From: UBA11606 sp964504305
GTDB taxonomy: Bacteria > Actinomycetota > Acidimicrobiia > Acidimicrobiales > Aldehydirespiratoraceae
Reading direction: 5' to 3'
Length of the DNA stretch: 64,000 nt
Assembly: GCA_964504305.1 (NCBI GenBank)
Contig: CAZDEB010000005.1
Location: 1 to 64,000 of the forward strand
The notes under the pieces were generated by a model. The model did no database searches, was not told the origin of the DNA, and saw nothing but the letters and a program-made list of their open reading frames with translations. Within the stretch, counting starts at the first letter, position 1. Every line of letters starts with the position of its first letter. A program made the position numbers and the translations under genes. Positions 43,687 to 53,444 of this stretch are shown one piece after another.

Positions 43687-46254
43687 ATGAACGTCAAAAC
43701 AGTTTCAACCAACCCCAGGAAGAACCGCCGATCAAAACTCGCGGTGCAGCTGGTGTCGGTTGCCGCGGGCTTTGCGCTGGTGGCAGCGGCTTGTTCATCG
43801 GATCCCGAAGCGGTTGCTCCACCAACCACCGAGTCCACGTTGTCGACCACCTCGAGCACAACCGAGGCGCCGACCCCAACGACCACGGCCGCACCGGTCG
43901 CCGATCGGGCCTACTACATATTGCCGCCTGGGAACTTTGGTGGCCTGCCCACCACCGACGAGTCGTTTGATCAGCTCGCGTTGTACGACGGGCTTACGCC
44001 GCTTCGCGACAACATCACCGACGCCGATCTCGACAACTTCTTTCTGCCGGACAACTTCGAACCGGTAGGCCAAACAACCGAAGAGGAGACAGGGCGGCCC
44101 GGCACCACGATCCTCTATGACGAGTTCGGCGTGCCGCACATCACCGGCGAGACCCGAGCCGATCTAGCGTTTGGGGCCGGGTGGGTCACGGCGCGCGACC
44201 GCGACCTGCTGCTGGGGTTTGGCCGCGGACCGGCACGAGTAGCGGTGGCCGATATCCCTGGCATCAACGCCTTTGGTCTTGTGACCAGTGCTCAGCCGTT
44301 CGTGCCAAGCGCGGCTACCGAGCAGCTGGTTACCGATCAAGTTGAGCTTTTGGTTGAGGAGTACGGCGATGCCGGTCAGCAGGTGATCGATGACGCCCAG
44401 GCCTACGCCGACGGAATCAACGCGTTCTGGGACACCAACGGCATCGCCAACGAACCCATCACCGTGAACGACGTGATCGCGGTCACGGCGTTCATCGGTT
44501 CGATCTTTGGGTCCGGGGGTGGCAGCGAGGCCCGCAACGCCGAGTACCTCGCTCGCTTGCAAGCCGAGCTCGGAGATGATCAAGGTCGGGCGGTGTGGGA
44601 AGACCTGATGAGAGACGACGATCCCGAGGCACCGACGACCATCGACCAACGGTTCGAGTATCCGGCTCTAACTGGTGGCGACGTGGTGGGGTCGGCAGTG
44701 ATCGATGCCGGCTCGGTAATCTCCCTCGATCCCCGCGACCCTGCGCCCGGGTCGGCGCCGCTTGTTGGCGACCAGGACATCTTGTACGAAGCGGCCGGGC
44801 CCCCTCCGGTGAAGAAGGCCTCCAACTGGTTGACCGTCGATCCGGATCACTCGGTCAACAACACAACCCTCGCGGTGATGGGTCCGCAACTCGGTTACTA
44901 CTACCCCGAGATCGTGCAGCAGATTCATCTCAGCGGGCCTGGTATCGAGGCGCAGGGTGCGGCAATTCCTGGTTTGTCGATGTACCTACTTCTGGGGCGC
45001 ACCGAGAACTACGCGTGGAGTCTCACCAGCGCCAACCAGGATGTGCGCGACGTGTACGCCGAAGTGTTGTGCAACCCCGATGGATCGACGCCTACCCGCG
45101 AAACGGGGTCCTATGAATACAACGGCGAATGCATCCCGTTCGAGATGTTCGACGCCGGAACCCTCGGTGACGTGGCGTTGCGGTATCCGACTTCGGTCCA
45201 TGGCCCGGTCATTGGCACCGCGCTGTCGGACGGCCGACCGATCGCGCTCACCCGGAAGCGGTCGACGTTTGGGCGCGATGGGCTCAACTTGGTTGCTCTC
45301 AAAGAGATGACCGAAGGCAAGGCCGACACGACCGAGTCGTTTTGGGAGATTGCCAACAAGTTCGGGTTCACCTTCAACTGGGGGTACGCCAACCGCAGCG
45401 GTATCGGCTACTTCGCTTCGGGCTATCTGCCCGAGCGAGCGCCAGGACTCGATCGTCGTCTCCCGACTCTCGGCACCGGAGAATTCGAGTGGCAAGGGTT
45501 CTTGTCGCAGGCCGAACATCCCCACGCCGACGCCAGCCCCAACGGACGCCTTCTGAACTGGAACAACCAGTCGGCGCCGGGATTCATGCACGGTGACGGC
45601 AACCAGTACGGCTCGGTTCATCGGGTCGAATTGTTCGACCAGTGGCCCGACGAGATCGCGCTGACCGATGTTGTTGGCATCATGAATCGTTCCGCCACCG
45701 AGGACAATTTGTCGCCGGTGTGGCAAGTCATAAGCGAAGTGCTCAAGGGTTCCGACGCGCCCAATCCTCTCGCCGCCGAAGTCGTTGGGCTGCTCGATGA
45801 CTGGGTGGCTGACGATGCGCCGCGCCTCGACGCCGATGACGACGGTGATTATGACGAGGCGAGTGCGCTCATCATGGACGAGTTGTGGCCGGCGATGGTC
45901 GACGCGGTCCTGCGGCCGGTGTTGGGTGACTTGGCGAGTGCGAGCCGGCCCGGAGTTGGTAACGCCAGCTTGCTCGACAAAGACCTTCGGACGGTGCTCG
46001 GAGCCGATGTCAACGGCCCCTACAACGTTGGTTATTGCGGGCTGGGTGTGCTCGAAACGTGTCGGGATGCCCTTTGGTCGGCGCTCGACGCGACCGTGGC
46101 CCGCCTCGCGTCGGAGCGAGGCGAGGATCCGACCACTTGGTTGCGTGAAGGCGTGCGACTCGGGTTTACTCCCGGGCTTGTGAGCGAGACTTTCCGAGGC
46201 GTCGAGCGCCCGACATTCCAGCAAGTCTTGGAGTTCTCGTCCGAGCCGCAGTAG
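43687..46254 (+). CDS. Penicillin-acylase family lipoprotein (Ntn hydrolase)
   Basis: 855 residues. Signal with lipobox LVAAACSS, then a Thr/Ser-rich spacer. The alpha chain starts near TTILYDEFGVPHITGETRADLAFGAGWV in pieces. The predicted autocleavage site and nucleophile Ser379 lie in KKASNW, followed by the beta chain with HLSGPGIEAQGA and ENYAWSLTSANQD. Family members cleave amide bonds of beta-lactams or acyl-homoserine lactones after self-processing. The substrate here is unknown; a surface location is clear from the lipobox. A GGAGGA site precedes the ATG. Confidence 0.9.
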   Translation: MNVKTVSTNPRKNRRSKLAVQLVSVAAGFALVAAACSSDPEAVAPPTTESTLSTTSSTTEAPTPTTTAAPVADRAYYILPPGNFGGLPTTDESFDQLALYDGLTPLRDNITDADLDNFFLPDNFEPVGQTTEEETGRPGTTILYDEFGVPHITGETRADLAFGAGWVTARDRDLLLGFGRGPARVAVADIPGINAFGLVTSAQPFVPSAATEQLVTDQVELLVEEYGDAGQQVIDDAQAYADGINAFWDTNGIANEPITVNDVIAVTAFIGSIFGSGGGSEARNAEYLARLQAELGDDQGRAVWEDLMRDDDPEAPTTIDQRFEYPALTGGDVVGSAVIDAGSVISLDPRDPAPGSAPLVGDQDILYEAAGPPPVKKASNWLTVDPDHSVNNTTLAVMGPQLGYYYPEIVQQIHLSGPGIEAQGAAIPGLSMYLLLGRTENYAWSLTSANQDVRDVYAEVLCNPDGSTPTRETGSYEYNGECIPFEMFDAGTLGDVALRYPTSVHGPVIGTALSDGRPIALTRKRSTFGRDGLNLVALKEMTEGKADTTESFWEIANKFGFTFNWGYANRSGIGYFASGYLPERAPGLDRRLPTLGTGEFEWQGFLSQAEHPHADASPNGRLLNWNNQSAPGFMHGDGNQYGSVHRVELFDQWPDEIALTDVVGIMNRSATEDNLSPVWQVISEVLKGSDAPNPLAAEVVGLLDDWVADDAPRLDADDDGDYDEASALIMDELWPAMVDAVLRPVLGDLASASRPGVGNASLLDKDLRTVLGADVNGPYNVGYCGLGVLETCRDALWSALDATVARLASERGEDPTTWLREGVRLGFTPGLVSETFRGVERPTFQQVLEFSSEPQ

Positions 46255-46310
46255 CGGGCCACTCTAGGTGAGGGTCAGCGACCCGCCCCGAGTTGTGGCT
46301 CGACGACTGG

Positions 46311-47975
46311 TCAGGCCGGGAACTTCACGCCGCCAACAACGGTGCCCCAGACCCCTATGTCTTTGAGGTCCGTGGGGTCGACTTCGTACGGGTCGGCGTC
46401 GAGGATCGCAAAGTCGGCGAACTTGTTGGGCTCGATCGAGCCGACTTCGTGATCAAGATGAAGTTGACGGGCCGCGTTGATGGTCGCGGCTTTCATCGCT
46501 GTTTCGACCGAGATGCGCTCGTCGCGTCCGAGGACTTCGCCAGTAGCGGTGAGCCGGTTGACGGCGCACCACATCACGTGCAAGTGGCCGAGCGGAGTGA
46601 TGGGCGAATCGGAGTGCATCGAGAACGCCACGCCGAGTTGTTCGGCGGTGGCGCAGGCGTCCATTTGGGCCGCGCGCTGTGGCCCGACGGTGAACGCGGC
46701 ATGCTGGTCGCCCCAATAAAAGATGTGGTTGCTGAAGATGTTGGCGTGCATGCCAATGTCGGCCATCCGGGCGTATTGCGACGGCGTTGTTAGTTGACAA
46801 TGCTGAACCGTGTGGCGGTGATCGCTATTGGGGTGGCGCTGCACTGCATGCTCAACCGCCGAGATGAACACTTCGGCGGCTTCGTCCCCGTTGCAGTGAC
46901 AATGCACTGTGATGCCGGCGGCGTGGAACGTTTCGAGCAGGGCCGGAATGGTCTCGGGGGCCATCAACCAGAGACCGTTCTCGGCGTGACCCGGCGGCGG
47001 ATTGTAGTAGTGCGGCGACGAGATTCTGGCGGTGAATCCCTGGATCGAGCCGTCGAGCAGAAATTTGACGATCCCAAACCTGAGCTTGTTGTTGGTCGGG
47101 TTGTCGCGCAGTTCGGCGACCAGACCGGCGAGGTCGGACGGACTTGACCGTGGGGTCGGTGTCGCTGCGACCATGACCCGGGCCGGATAGTCGGGGTGTG
47201 AAGTTGTGTCGCTCCATGCGTCGATGCTGGCATCGTCGAAACGGGCCCCACCGAGGTCGGTTACCAGCGTGTGCCCGTTGTTGCGGGCATCGTAAGCGTG
47301 GTTCCAGCGGGCTTGTTCGGTGGCGTGGGAGTCCCGTAGTTGTTTCCACGCCGTCGCCGCCAGGCTCATGGCCGCGGGTTCTTGTAGCTCGCCGGTGGGT
47401 TCGCCATCGGAGCCGAGTTGGATCCCCGGCGTTTGATTGGCGGCGGTGATTTCCTCGCGACGCATCAGCTCGGCGTTGACCGTCGCTAGATGACCGCTGG
47501 CGTGGTACACGAAGATTGGCCTCGAATCAGAGGCCGCGTCGAGGTGATGGCCGTTGAGTCGCTCGCCTTCCAGATAGATCGGGTCGAGCCCCCAAGCGAT
47601 CAAAGTCGTGTTGTCGTCACTGGCGGGATCGGCCTCGAGAACGCCCTCCGCGTTGCGCAGCCGTTCGACCACTTCGGTGATTGTTTTGCAGCCGGGCCAG
47701 ACCTTCCCGGTGGGGTCTCGCCGTTCGAAGAACCCGACATAGGTATGCGCCCACACCCCACCCGACATCACGTGGCTGTGAGCCTCGATGAAGCCGGGAG
47801 TGATCACGTGATCTTTGAAGGTGTTGTCGACGGTGCAATCGCCGAGTTGTTGCAGCTCATCGATGGATCCAACACCGACGATCCACTGATCTCTGATGGC
47901 GACGGCCTCGACGAATGGATTGGACGGATCCATCGTGATGACCCGCCGGGCCGGGAAGATGATGATGTCGCTCAT
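46311..47975 (-). CDS. YtcJ-like amidohydrolase
   Basis: 554 residues of the amidohydrolase-3 family. Metal-binding motif in PGFIEAHSHVMSGG, then KFLLDGSIQGFTAR, HCHCNGDEAAEVF and SMHSDSPITPLG. It would hydrolyse an N-acyl or similar amide. It lies beside a GcvT-like gene and another amidohydrolase, all on the minus strand but with gaps of about 70-150 bases. Confidence 0.88.
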   Translation of the reverse strand: MSDIIIFPARRVITMDPSNPFVEAVAIRDQWIVGVGSIDELQQLGDCTVDNTFKDHVITPGFIEAHSHVMSGGVWAHTYVGFFERRDPTGKVWPGCKTITEVVERLRNAEGVLEADPASDDNTTLIAWGLDPIYLEGERLNGHHLDAASDSRPIFVYHASGHLATVNAELMRREEITAANQTPGIQLGSDGEPTGELQEPAAMSLAATAWKQLRDSHATEQARWNHAYDARNNGHTLVTDLGGARFDDASIDAWSDTTSHPDYPARVMVAATPTPRSSPSDLAGLVAELRDNPTNNKLRFGIVKFLLDGSIQGFTARISSPHYYNPPPGHAENGLWLMAPETIPALLETFHAAGITVHCHCNGDEAAEVFISAVEHAVQRHPNSDHRHTVQHCQLTTPSQYARMADIGMHANIFSNHIFYWGDQHAAFTVGPQRAAQMDACATAEQLGVAFSMHSDSPITPLGHLHVMWCAVNRLTATGEVLGRDERISVETAMKAATINAARQLHLDHEVGSIEPNKFADFAILDADPYEVDPTDLKDIGVWGTVVGGVKFPA

Positions 47976-48044
47976 TGGTCTAGATGCTGTCAGAGGCTGG
48001 AGCGGATCAACAATGGCTGCCGCGTCGATGGGCCCTGAGAGCGG

Positions 48045-49145
48045 TCACGCGTGGGTTCGGGTCTTTTGTGGATCGTGCCAAGGTGTGGCTTCTACGACGG
48101 CCGCACACGAGACGTTGCCTTGAACAGTCAGCTCGGTTCCGACGACGGCGGCCTCGGGTGTCAGGTGCACCAGCGCCAGTGACTTCTGCAGATGTTCGGA
48201 ATACACAGGGCTGTTCACCACACCAACATCGGCACCGTCGAGGAGCAAACGCTCGTCGCCCTCGAGAGCTTCGTGGTGATCAACCGCAATCCCGGCAAAA
48301 CGAATTTTGTCGTTGCCGCGTAAAGCCAACGCCGCGTCTCGACCCCGATAGTTGTCGGCGTTCTGGGAGATTGTCCAACCCAAACCGACCTCCCAAGGGC
48401 TAGTGGTTTCACCCATGTCGTAGGGATAAAACAGCAGCGCCGCTTCGACCCGGATCTTGTCGAGACAGGCAAACGACGCAGCCATTACCCCCTCCGGCGC
48501 GCCGTGGCCGAGAATCTGATCCCAGATCTCGCCCACATGGTCGGCACGGGCGAAGATCTCAAATCCCCGTTCGCCGGAATAGCCGGTTCGAGAGATCAGC
48601 ACTGGGCGGCCGAACAGTTCGGTATCAACGTGATGGAAGTACTCGAGAGCGTCGAGATCGATCGGCGTGTGAGGATTGAGCACGTCGACGGATTTCGGAC
48701 CTTGCAAGCTGATGTCGTGGAGGTCGTCGTCGAACTCGATGCTGACGTTCTTGCCCTCGGCTGATTCCTGCAGCCGATCCATGAATTGGCCCGACCCGTG
48801 CACGCACAGCCACTCGTCGTTGCCCAAGTTGAATTCGATCGAGTCGTCGCAGATGGTGCCTTGGTCGGTCAGCGTCGGGCCGTATGCCGACTTGCCGGCG
48901 GGAATCGCGTGCATATCGCGGGTGGTGACATCGTTGGCCACCGCAAACGCGTCGGGACCGCGCACGTAGATCTTCTTGAGCGCCGACACATCGAACAAGC
49001 CTGCCGCCGACCGCACCGCGGCGTGTTCGTCATCGGCGCTGGTCGAATACTCCTGAGCGACATACATTCCGCACCACTCGTCGACTTCTACTCCGATCTC
49101 GTGGTGCCTTGAAATGAGCTTCGACTCGCGGATGACATCCGACAT
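48045..49145 (-). CDS. GcvT-like folate-dependent methyltransferase
   Basis: 366 residues with the aminomethyltransferase fold (AAGLFDVSALKKIYVRGPDA, SRTGYSGERGFEIFARADHV in pieces, YDMGETTSPWEVGLGWTIS). The glycine-cleavage partners GcvH/GcvP are absent, so it is more likely a stand-alone demethylase or transfer enzyme of the DmdA/LigM/sarcosine type than the true GcvT. The substrate cannot be told. Confidence 0.82.
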   Translation of the reverse strand: MSDVIRESKLISRHHEIGVEVDEWCGMYVAQEYSTSADDEHAAVRSAAGLFDVSALKKIYVRGPDAFAVANDVTTRDMHAIPAGKSAYGPTLTDQGTICDDSIEFNLGNDEWLCVHGSGQFMDRLQESAEGKNVSIEFDDDLHDISLQGPKSVDVLNPHTPIDLDALEYFHHVDTELFGRPVLISRTGYSGERGFEIFARADHVGEIWDQILGHGAPEGVMAASFACLDKIRVEAALLFYPYDMGETTSPWEVGLGWTISQNADNYRGRDAALALRGNDKIRFAGIAVDHHEALEGDERLLLDGADVGVVNSPVYSEHLQKSLALVHLTPEAAVVGTELTVQGNVSCAAVVEATPWHDPQKTRTHA

Positions 49146-49297
49146 TTGGGACTCTCCAGACTGGGCGATGGGCGAGCGTATCGCACCGTCTCGGCGGCGT
49201 CTCCAGAAGTGAGGCCGTGTCGAATTGTGTCTAGTTGTCGATCTGGGCTCAAAGGCAAGCGACTTTCTGCGCGGCTGAGTCGCTTGCGCGATGCGGG

Positions 49298-50503
49298 TCA
49301 GCCGGGCTGGTTCACGAGGTTGCCGGCTTTGTAAACGGCGGCAATGTTTTGTTGGATTGTGCTGACGTCGAGAGGGTCGCCGTCGACCACGACAAAGTCG
49401 GCCAGTTTGCCTTCGGCGATAGTGCCGAGTTCGTCCTGGACACCCAGTAGTTCGGCCGCGGTCTTGGTGGTTGCCACCAGAGCATCGGTGGGGCTGAGCC
49501 CGGCTTCGACCATCAGACCAAGCTCGCGAAGGTTCTGCCCGTGCGGGCCAACCCCGCTGTCGGTTCCCATCGCAATGGTGACCCCTGCGTCTATTGCTCT
49601 ACTGATCGAGTCGGTGTGGGCAGCAATGACCATGTGCACTTTCTCGAGCACTCGTTCGCTGAGCCGCACGCCGGCGCCCGCTCCCTCGATCACCAGCCGT
49701 GGCGCGAGCAGCGTCGGAACAAGGTAGGTGCCTCGGTCGAGCATCATTTGTATCGCCTCGTCGTCGAGGTAGATCCCGTGTTCGACCGACCGGATCCCGT
49801 TACGAATGGCGGCCTTGATGCCGTCGGTGGCTTGGGCGTGGGCCATGACGTGCAGCCCCGCGGCGGTCGCTTCTTCGACCAAAACTTCGAGCTCGGCATC
49901 TCGAAGGTGACCTCGGCGAGGGTCGCTGATGGGTGAGAGGACCCCACCGCTCGTCGCAACTTTGATGACCGATGCGCCGTGGCGGATCAACTCTCGGACC
50001 CGTTTGCGCATCTCGTCGGGCCCATCCACTACGCCACTTGGTGCGCCGGGCCACGGCATTCGCGTGTTGGCCCCACACAACACATGGCCGTCGCCATGAC
50101 CGCCGGTTTGCGACAGCATCGAGATGGCGATCTGCATGCGGGGGCCCGGCACGAGTCCGTTGTCCACCGCTCGCTTCACGCCCAGGTCTGCACCTGAGGC
50201 GTCACGAACGCTCGTCACCCCAGCGTTGAGGGTGACTTGCATGTTGTTGAGCGCCTCGTAGAAGCGATACGACGGCGGAGCGTTGAGCCGCTCGAGAGTG
50301 TCGATCGACGTCATCGTGAGATGTACGTGGCAGTCGAACAGCCCGGGGAGAATCGTTTTGCCGGTGACGTCGACCTGGTCGTCGCCTTCGAGACCAACCC
50401 CAACACCGGTGATCTTGCCTTCTTCGACTCGAAGATCGCCCGGCGATGGCGCCGCCCCGGTCCCGTCGAAGATCCGACCACCTTTGAAAACCGTTGAGCT
50501 CAT
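49298..50503 (-). CDS. Metal-dependent amidohydrolase (imidazolonepropionase/prolidase-like)
   Basis: 401 residues. Metal motifs are complete: FDCHVHLTM, carboxylated Lys in SVIKVATSGG, VMAHAQA, SVEHGIYLDDE and MGTDSGVGPHG. Belongs to the COG1228-type group acting on dipeptides or cyclic amides. Last minus-strand core gene before the accessory region. Confidence 0.88.
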   Translation of the reverse strand: MSSTVFKGGRIFDGTGAAPSPGDLRVEEGKITGVGVGLEGDDQVDVTGKTILPGLFDCHVHLTMTSIDTLERLNAPPSYRFYEALNNMQVTLNAGVTSVRDASGADLGVKRAVDNGLVPGPRMQIAISMLSQTGGHGDGHVLCGANTRMPWPGAPSGVVDGPDEMRKRVRELIRHGASVIKVATSGGVLSPISDPRRGHLRDAELEVLVEEATAAGLHVMAHAQATDGIKAAIRNGIRSVEHGIYLDDEAIQMMLDRGTYLVPTLLAPRLVIEGAGAGVRLSERVLEKVHMVIAAHTDSISRAIDAGVTIAMGTDSGVGPHGQNLRELGLMVEAGLSPTDALVATTKTAAELLGVQDELGTIAEGKLADFVVVDGDPLDVSTIQQNIAAVYKAGNLVNQPG

Positions 50504-50574
50504 GGGCCGAACCTAGCCGGGCAGCCCAGCCCGCTCCTAATGACTGCAATCAGTGCCTGTTCCGCCCTCGACGG

Positions 50575-50991
50575 TTACGCCTCGACAGTTCGCCTAGCGT
50601 GGCGTAGCAGGCGTTTGGCCCAGCCAACCATGCGGCCGGCTTCTCCCGCGGAGACGAACGCGAGGCCGTACTGGGAGTTGTCCTTGCGGTTCAGGAGGCG
50701 CTGGAGATCCTTCGCCATGGCCGGCCCGTTGGGCTGGACAGCGGCGAGGAGTTCGACGGCCTCGGTATGGGATTGGCCTCGCGCTCGGACGCCCAGTCGT
50801 CCGCAGCAGGCCGCGTCGGAAGCTGCGATGCCGGCGAGCACCGCCAGGGAGGCCGCGACGCTCGGAGTCGCGTCGTCGTGGTCGTCGTTGATAATCAACT
50901 CGGCGGCATCGAGAAACGACTCCGCCTGGGCGAGGCGGGTGAGTGCGCCGCTGCGGTCGCACGGCTGGGTCCGCGTCTTCGCCCGAGCCAT
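50575..50991 (-). CDS. HEPN-domain protein (toxin of an MNT-HEPN pair)
   Basis: About 138 residues, all helical. It has R-x4-H-like RARGQSHTEAVELL and then NRKDNSQYG, features of HEPN proteins that act as RNases or are the target of nucleotidyl modification. The ATG at 50991 overlaps the nucleotidyltransferase stop by one base (TGATG), as in known MNT-HEPN toxin-antitoxin pairs. I assign it mainly from this pairing and the motif. Confidence 0.75.
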   Translation of the reverse strand: MARAKTRTQPCDRSGALTRLAQAESFLDAAELIINDDHDDATPSVAASLAVLAGIAASDAACCGRLGVRARGQSHTEAVELLAAVQPNGPAMAKDLQRLLNRKDNSQYGLAFVSAGEAGRMVGWAKRLLRHARRTVEA

Positions 50992-51578
50992 CACGTCACC
51001 TCCCCGAGTGCGGCGCGTTCGCCGGCGATCACGACGAGATCTCGAGTCCACTCAGCAAGGATTGGCTCTTTGGCCCGCCGCAGCCGCGCGATCTCGACGG
51101 AAGTCCGGCCGATTACCTGCGCCCGGTTGCCCGTCCATCGGTGGATCTGCTCGGCCAGTTGGTCGACGCGGTTGTCGAGATCGACGTCGTCAGACACGAC
51201 GAGCACGTCGATGTCACTGTCGACATCACCGTCGCGGCGGGCGGCCGAACCGAACATGGCGATTAACGGCGGACGGGTGGGCCACTCTTCGACCGCATCG
51301 CGGATGCGGCTGGTTAGCCCGCCGTGCAGGTTGGCGAGCAGGTCCACCGCCGGCGCGGCGAGGTGGTCTCGGTTCAATATGTATCCACCGGGAACTTTGA
51401 GCACCAGGCCCTCGTCGACCATTCTCAGCAGCACCGACCGGACTCCGGACTTCGACCCTCGCCCGGCTCGCTTGTGAGCGTCGGCGAGTCCTATCGGCGT
51501 TGTCGTCGCCGCGAGAGCGTGGAGGACGGGTCCGTCGAGACTTGGGATAACCGTCGTGATCGGTATCGAAACGTCCAT
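50991..51578 (-). CDS. wHTH-nucleotidyltransferase (antitoxin of an MNT-HEPN pair)
   Basis: About 195 residues. An N-terminal winged helix (ATTTPIGLADAHKRAG, VRSVLLRMVDEGLVLKVPGGYIL in pieces) is followed by a minimal nucleotidyltransferase with MFGSAARRDGDVDSDIDVLVV, the GS-x-D-x-D motif intact. It would AMPylate or otherwise modify its HEPN partner. The ATG at 51578 has a strong GGGAGGG site. The helix-turn-helix part and the palindromes upstream suggest autoregulation. Confidence 0.85.
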   Translation of the reverse strand: MDVSIPITTVIPSLDGPVLHALAATTTPIGLADAHKRAGRGSKSGVRSVLLRMVDEGLVLKVPGGYILNRDHLAAPAVDLLANLHGGLTSRIRDAVEEWPTRPPLIAMFGSAARRDGDVDSDIDVLVVSDDVDLDNRVDQLAEQIHRWTGNRAQVIGRTSVEIARLRRAKEPILAEWTRDLVVIAGERAALGEVT

Positions 51579-51594
51579 GGTCCCTCCCGGATCT

Positions 51595-51640
51595 TCGTGC
51601 GATAGATCGCACGAGGTACAGAATATCGCACAACGTGCGA
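51595..51640. promoter_or_regulatory. Two palindromic operators upstream of the MNT-HEPN pair
   Basis: TCGTGCGAT-AG-ATCGCACGA (51595-51614) is a perfect 9-2-9 palindrome. TCGCAC-AAC-GTGCGA (51626-51640) is a second one with the same TCGCAC half-site. Both lie just upstream of the nucleotidyltransferase start and are well placed to bind its winged-helix domain. Confidence 0.75.
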
Positions 51641-51986
51641 AAAATCGAATGATCTTCCGGCTCGCTCGATGCGTATGCAGGACGGGATGGTCGTCGAGGG
51701 CCGTGATTACTACGACTCTTCCACGATTGCGAAACAGCTCGGATTGATCGACGGTTGAGGCGAGGCCTCGGAATCGAGTGTGTTTGCAGTGGAGCTGATG
51801 GGGCTCGAACCCACGACATCGTGCTTGCAAAGCAGCAACTCGCCTGTCCAATGCGTACCGATCAGTGCCGCTCCGTATCGGCGCGTCGGCTGATCTAGGC
51901 TCGGCAGATCGACCGCTTCGGGGCAATTCGCTTCACGGTGGCGTGATGTTTGGGAACCAATGGCATGTCGTGAGAGTCTGACCAGC
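51641..51986. other. Non-coding region with a tRNA-Ala remnant
   Basis: No supported gene. It contains the tRNA-Ala-like fragment at 51790-51835 and otherwise ordinary sequence. A 29-codon frame at 51669-51758 is too short and featureless to call. Confidence 0.6.
51790..51835 (-). repeat. Truncated tRNA-Ala (anticodon loop to 3' end)
   Basis: Read on the minus strand: GCTGCTTTGCAAGCAC gives an anticodon loop with TGC (Ala), then a T-arm GTGGG-TTCGAGC-CCCAT and the acceptor strand CAGCTCCA. The 5' half (D-arm and acceptor 5' strand) is missing and one pair of the anticodon stem is mismatched. This is the 3' remnant typical of a tRNA att site, at the edge of the accessory region. Confidence 0.65.
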
Positions 51987-53405
51987 GTGCGTTGTCTCCG
52001 ATCGTGGCTTCTGGTGGTGTCGGTTGTTGCAGCCGTCCTCGCCGCGGCGTGTGGTAGCAGCGAGCTGGTTGCTACATCCGGCGACCCTGCCTCGATAGAC
52101 AACGGTGTGATTGATGGCAGTGATGTGCTGTCTGGCTTACGCCGCTGCGAAGGATTTTCGGTGATCAGCGCCGATCCGTCTTTCTACCGTGACGAGCCGG
52201 TCTATATCGCCAACGAGCAGCCCACCGCCGAGGTGCGTGCCTGGGCGTTGGGTCAGCCGGGCTATGAGGACATCTGGATCGATCGTGACCATCGCGGCTG
52301 GATCACTGTCGGGTTCAGTTCCGACGTCGAGGCGCGCCAGGCCGACCTTGAGGCCGAGTTCCCAGGAGTGGGCGTTGTGGCTGCCGCGGTTGAGCACACT
52401 GCGTCTGATTTGGAGCAGCTTCGAGACGAGCTATTCGCGGTGATGCAAGCCAACGACATCGACATCAACGGAGGTAGCAGCGTCCCGTCCGGTCAGGTGT
52501 CGGTCTTTGTCGGCGTTCTCGACGAAGCGACACTCGAGCTGTTCGCAGAGTTCGCCGGTCGTCCGGTGTGTTTCGACGGTATCGACCCGGTTGATTCGAT
52601 CGCCGATGGCCCTCAGCCGACCAGCGGAGATGGCTGGCGGCTCCTTGCTGTTGAACGCACCGGCGCTTCATACCGAACGGGCGTGGCGAGCACCGACGAC
52701 CAGTACTTGGCGCTGTGGACACAGAGTGGGCTCACCTCGCAAGCACCGCCCGTCGATTTCGAGACCGAGATCGTTATCTGGTTCGGGGCGGTCTACGGGT
52801 CGGGCTGCGAGATACGGATGGATGACGTGGTATTCGACACAGACCGGGCGATCGTGCACGGCGACTTCGTCATCCCAGGCATTCCGGCCAGCTGTAACGA
52901 CGATGCCAATCCGGAGGCGTACCTGGTGGCCGTCGACCGTGGGCGCCTCCCGGTCGGTCGGTTCGCGATCCAGTTGAACGAGAGCGACCCTCCATCCGGT
53001 GTACCCGAGGAACGCACCCTTGTCGCCGTCGACCTATCGGCGCCCGGTAGCACAGCTGCCGACGCCGACATTGGCTTCGATCCCGCCCTGGTGGAGCAAG
53101 CCGATGGGGGATACGTGGTTGTCGCCGGTGGCATCATCGAACCCGGATACCCCGCCGGCTACCGGCTCGACCTCTCCTGTCGTTTCGAGGTGATCGGCCC
53201 CATCAACTCCACCATCTGGCAATCAGACAACCCGGCAATCAGTGCGCCCACCGCTCTCGCCTGGGCCACTGCGGCCGAACCCGACGGCACCGTGCTGATG
53301 GAGATCCTCCTCGAGACCGACCCACCCACTCTCACGCTCAGCGCCAACGGCCATAGCGAGACCTACCACCCCGCACCAACCGACAAGACAAGCGACTGCC
53401 CCTAA
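51987..53405 (+). CDS. Lipoprotein of unknown function
   Basis: About 472 residues from GTG 51987. Signal peptide LRSWLLVVSVVAAVLAAACGS with lipobox. The mature part is acidic and beta-rich with a few cysteines; it contains repeated D-x-E-A motifs but no domain I recognise. It may be a surface or wall protein. The codon use is not obviously different from the core genes. Confidence 0.65.
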   Translation: MRCLRSWLLVVSVVAAVLAAACGSSELVATSGDPASIDNGVIDGSDVLSGLRRCEGFSVISADPSFYRDEPVYIANEQPTAEVRAWALGQPGYEDIWIDRDHRGWITVGFSSDVEARQADLEAEFPGVGVVAAAVEHTASDLEQLRDELFAVMQANDIDINGGSSVPSGQVSVFVGVLDEATLELFAEFAGRPVCFDGIDPVDSIADGPQPTSGDGWRLLAVERTGASYRTGVASTDDQYLALWTQSGLTSQAPPVDFETEIVIWFGAVYGSGCEIRMDDVVFDTDRAIVHGDFVIPGIPASCNDDANPEAYLVAVDRGRLPVGRFAIQLNESDPPSGVPEERTLVAVDLSAPGSTAADADIGFDPALVEQADGGYVVVAGGIIEPGYPAGYRLDLSCRFEVIGPINSTIWQSDNPAISAPTALAWATAAEPDGTVLMEILLETDPPTLTLSANGHSETYHPAPTDKTSDCP

Positions 53406-53444
53406 CCCCCCAGACGTCGCACCTCGTCAACAGTGGGGCCCGTG

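Noticed and set aside
51669..51758. 29-codon frame on the plus strand
   Set aside because: Too short, with no ribosome-binding site or recognisable motif.
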